DNA of 33,856 nucleotides from Nitrosomonas supralitoralis. Lineage in GTDB: Bacteria > Pseudomonadota > Gammaproteobacteria > Burkholderiales > Nitrosomonadaceae. Below are positions 33,634 to 33,856 of this stretch, piece by piece. The notes below the pieces were generated by a model that was not told where the DNA came from, made no database searches, and worked only from the letters and a program-made list of their open reading frames with translations. Every line of letters starts with the position of its first letter. The stretch's first letter is position 1. The translations under genes and the position numbers were made by a program. The DNA lies in assembly GCF_003011925.2 (NCBI RefSeq), contig NZ_PXXU01000040.1, positions 1 to 33,856 on the forward strand, in the 5' to 3' direction.

Positions 33634-33663
33634 GGAACTTTCATGAGGAAAAAGCCTGTCTAA
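33634..33663 (+). promoter_or_regulatory. sigma-E-like promoter upstream of amoC
   Basis: GGAACTT at 33634-33640 is the exact sigma-E -35 consensus. GTCTAA at 33658-33663 matches the -10 consensus (TCTRA). The gap between GAACTT and TCTAA is 18 bases, two more than the usual 16, so activity is uncertain. Transcription would begin about 75 bases before the amoC ATG. Confidence 0.5.
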
Positions 33664-33745
33664 AAAGTGTTTAGTGGCGAAAATAATTTTTCCACGTCAA
33701 ACACATGTTCTATTAGTAAGCAATTAAATTAATAGGAGGTATAAG

Positions 33746-33856
33746 ATGGCAACAACTTATGGCACAACTAGCGGCGCGGCGAGCGCCAACTATGACATGT
33801 CGCTGTGGTATGACTCAAAATATTACAAAATTGGCTTGTTAACGATGCTTTCGGTA
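33746..33856 (+). CDS. amoC: ammonia monooxygenase subunit C, N-terminal fragment
   Basis: Only the first 37 codons are inside the window; the gene runs off the right edge. AmoC is a membrane subunit of the copper enzyme ammonia monooxygenase, which oxidises ammonia to hydroxylamine. The visible part has a short variable serine/alanine-rich N-terminus, then [20 protein letters not shown], the conserved start of AmoC in Nitrosomonas, leading into the first membrane helix. AGGAGGT five bases before ATG 33746 is a strong ribosome site. Whether amoA and amoB follow or the gene is a solitary copy cannot be seen. Confidence 0.93.
   Translation, partial: MATTYGTTSGAASANYDMSLWYDSKYYKIGLLTMLSV

Larger units (their letters stand above)
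33390..33745. promoter_or_regulatory. divergent oprP-amoC regulatory region
   Basis: 356 gene-free bases that must hold both promoters. It contains a repeat array at 33427-33509 facing oprP, a sigma-70-like pair TTGACA 33523-33528 and TATGAA 33545-33550 (16-base spacer) facing amoC, a sigma-E-like pair at 33634-33663 facing amoC, and a strong ribosome site AGGAGGT at 33734-33740. The oprP leader on the other side is short, with no obvious ribosome site. Confidence 0.7.

Overview
The window most likely comes from an ammonia-oxidising betaproteobacterium of the Nitrosomonas type. The main evidence is at the right edge, where the first 37 codons of an AmoC subunit of ammonia monooxygenase are cut by the window end. 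The rest agrees with this: betaproteobacterial gene sets (pilS/pilR with a PP0621-like gene, ubiJ/ubiB), a PEP-CTERM protein and rather AT-rich DNA. The exact species cannot be decided from the window. No tRNA, rRNA or CRISPR array was recognised.

Layout. 1-4130: a CysH-type PAPS reductase gene facing an unknown secreted protein gene, then a gene-poor stretch with a proline-rich membrane-anchored protein and a VOC/glyoxalase-fold protein. 4131-12050: a polyamine block on the minus strand, made of speB-speA (agmatine route to putrescine) and potA-potB-potC-potD-ferredoxin (polyamine uptake), separated by a dead IS6-family element. 12051-14572: ubiJ-ubiB for ubiquinone synthesis. 14573-19400: two small membrane proteins (one an ICMT-like methyltransferase), a PEP-CTERM protein, corA, a 56-residue small protein and a DUF2780-like lipoprotein. 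19403-22717: PP0621-like gene, pilS and pilR. 22934-30046: an apparent minus-strand operon of yejE-like permease, fused double ATPase, prfC, a secreted metallophosphoesterase and yicC. 30047-33389: a MITE-like palindromic element, then pstS and an OprO/OprP porin. 33390-33856: a divergent regulatory region and the amoC start.

How the parts work together. speBA makes putrescine from arginine, and the Pot transporter imports putrescine or spermidine, so synthesis and uptake sit side by side. OprP and PstS form an outer-membrane and periplasmic phosphate-capture pair with no pstCAB nearby. The oprP-amoC intergenic region holds two signals: 7-bp repeats on an 11-bp period, like a multi-site Pho box and pointing to oprP, and a sigma-E-like promoter pointing to amoC. 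Together they suggest a stress- or starvation-controlled locus and make this amoC a candidate for the solitary stress-induced copy (amoC3 of N. europaea). That is inference, because amoA and amoB would lie outside the window.
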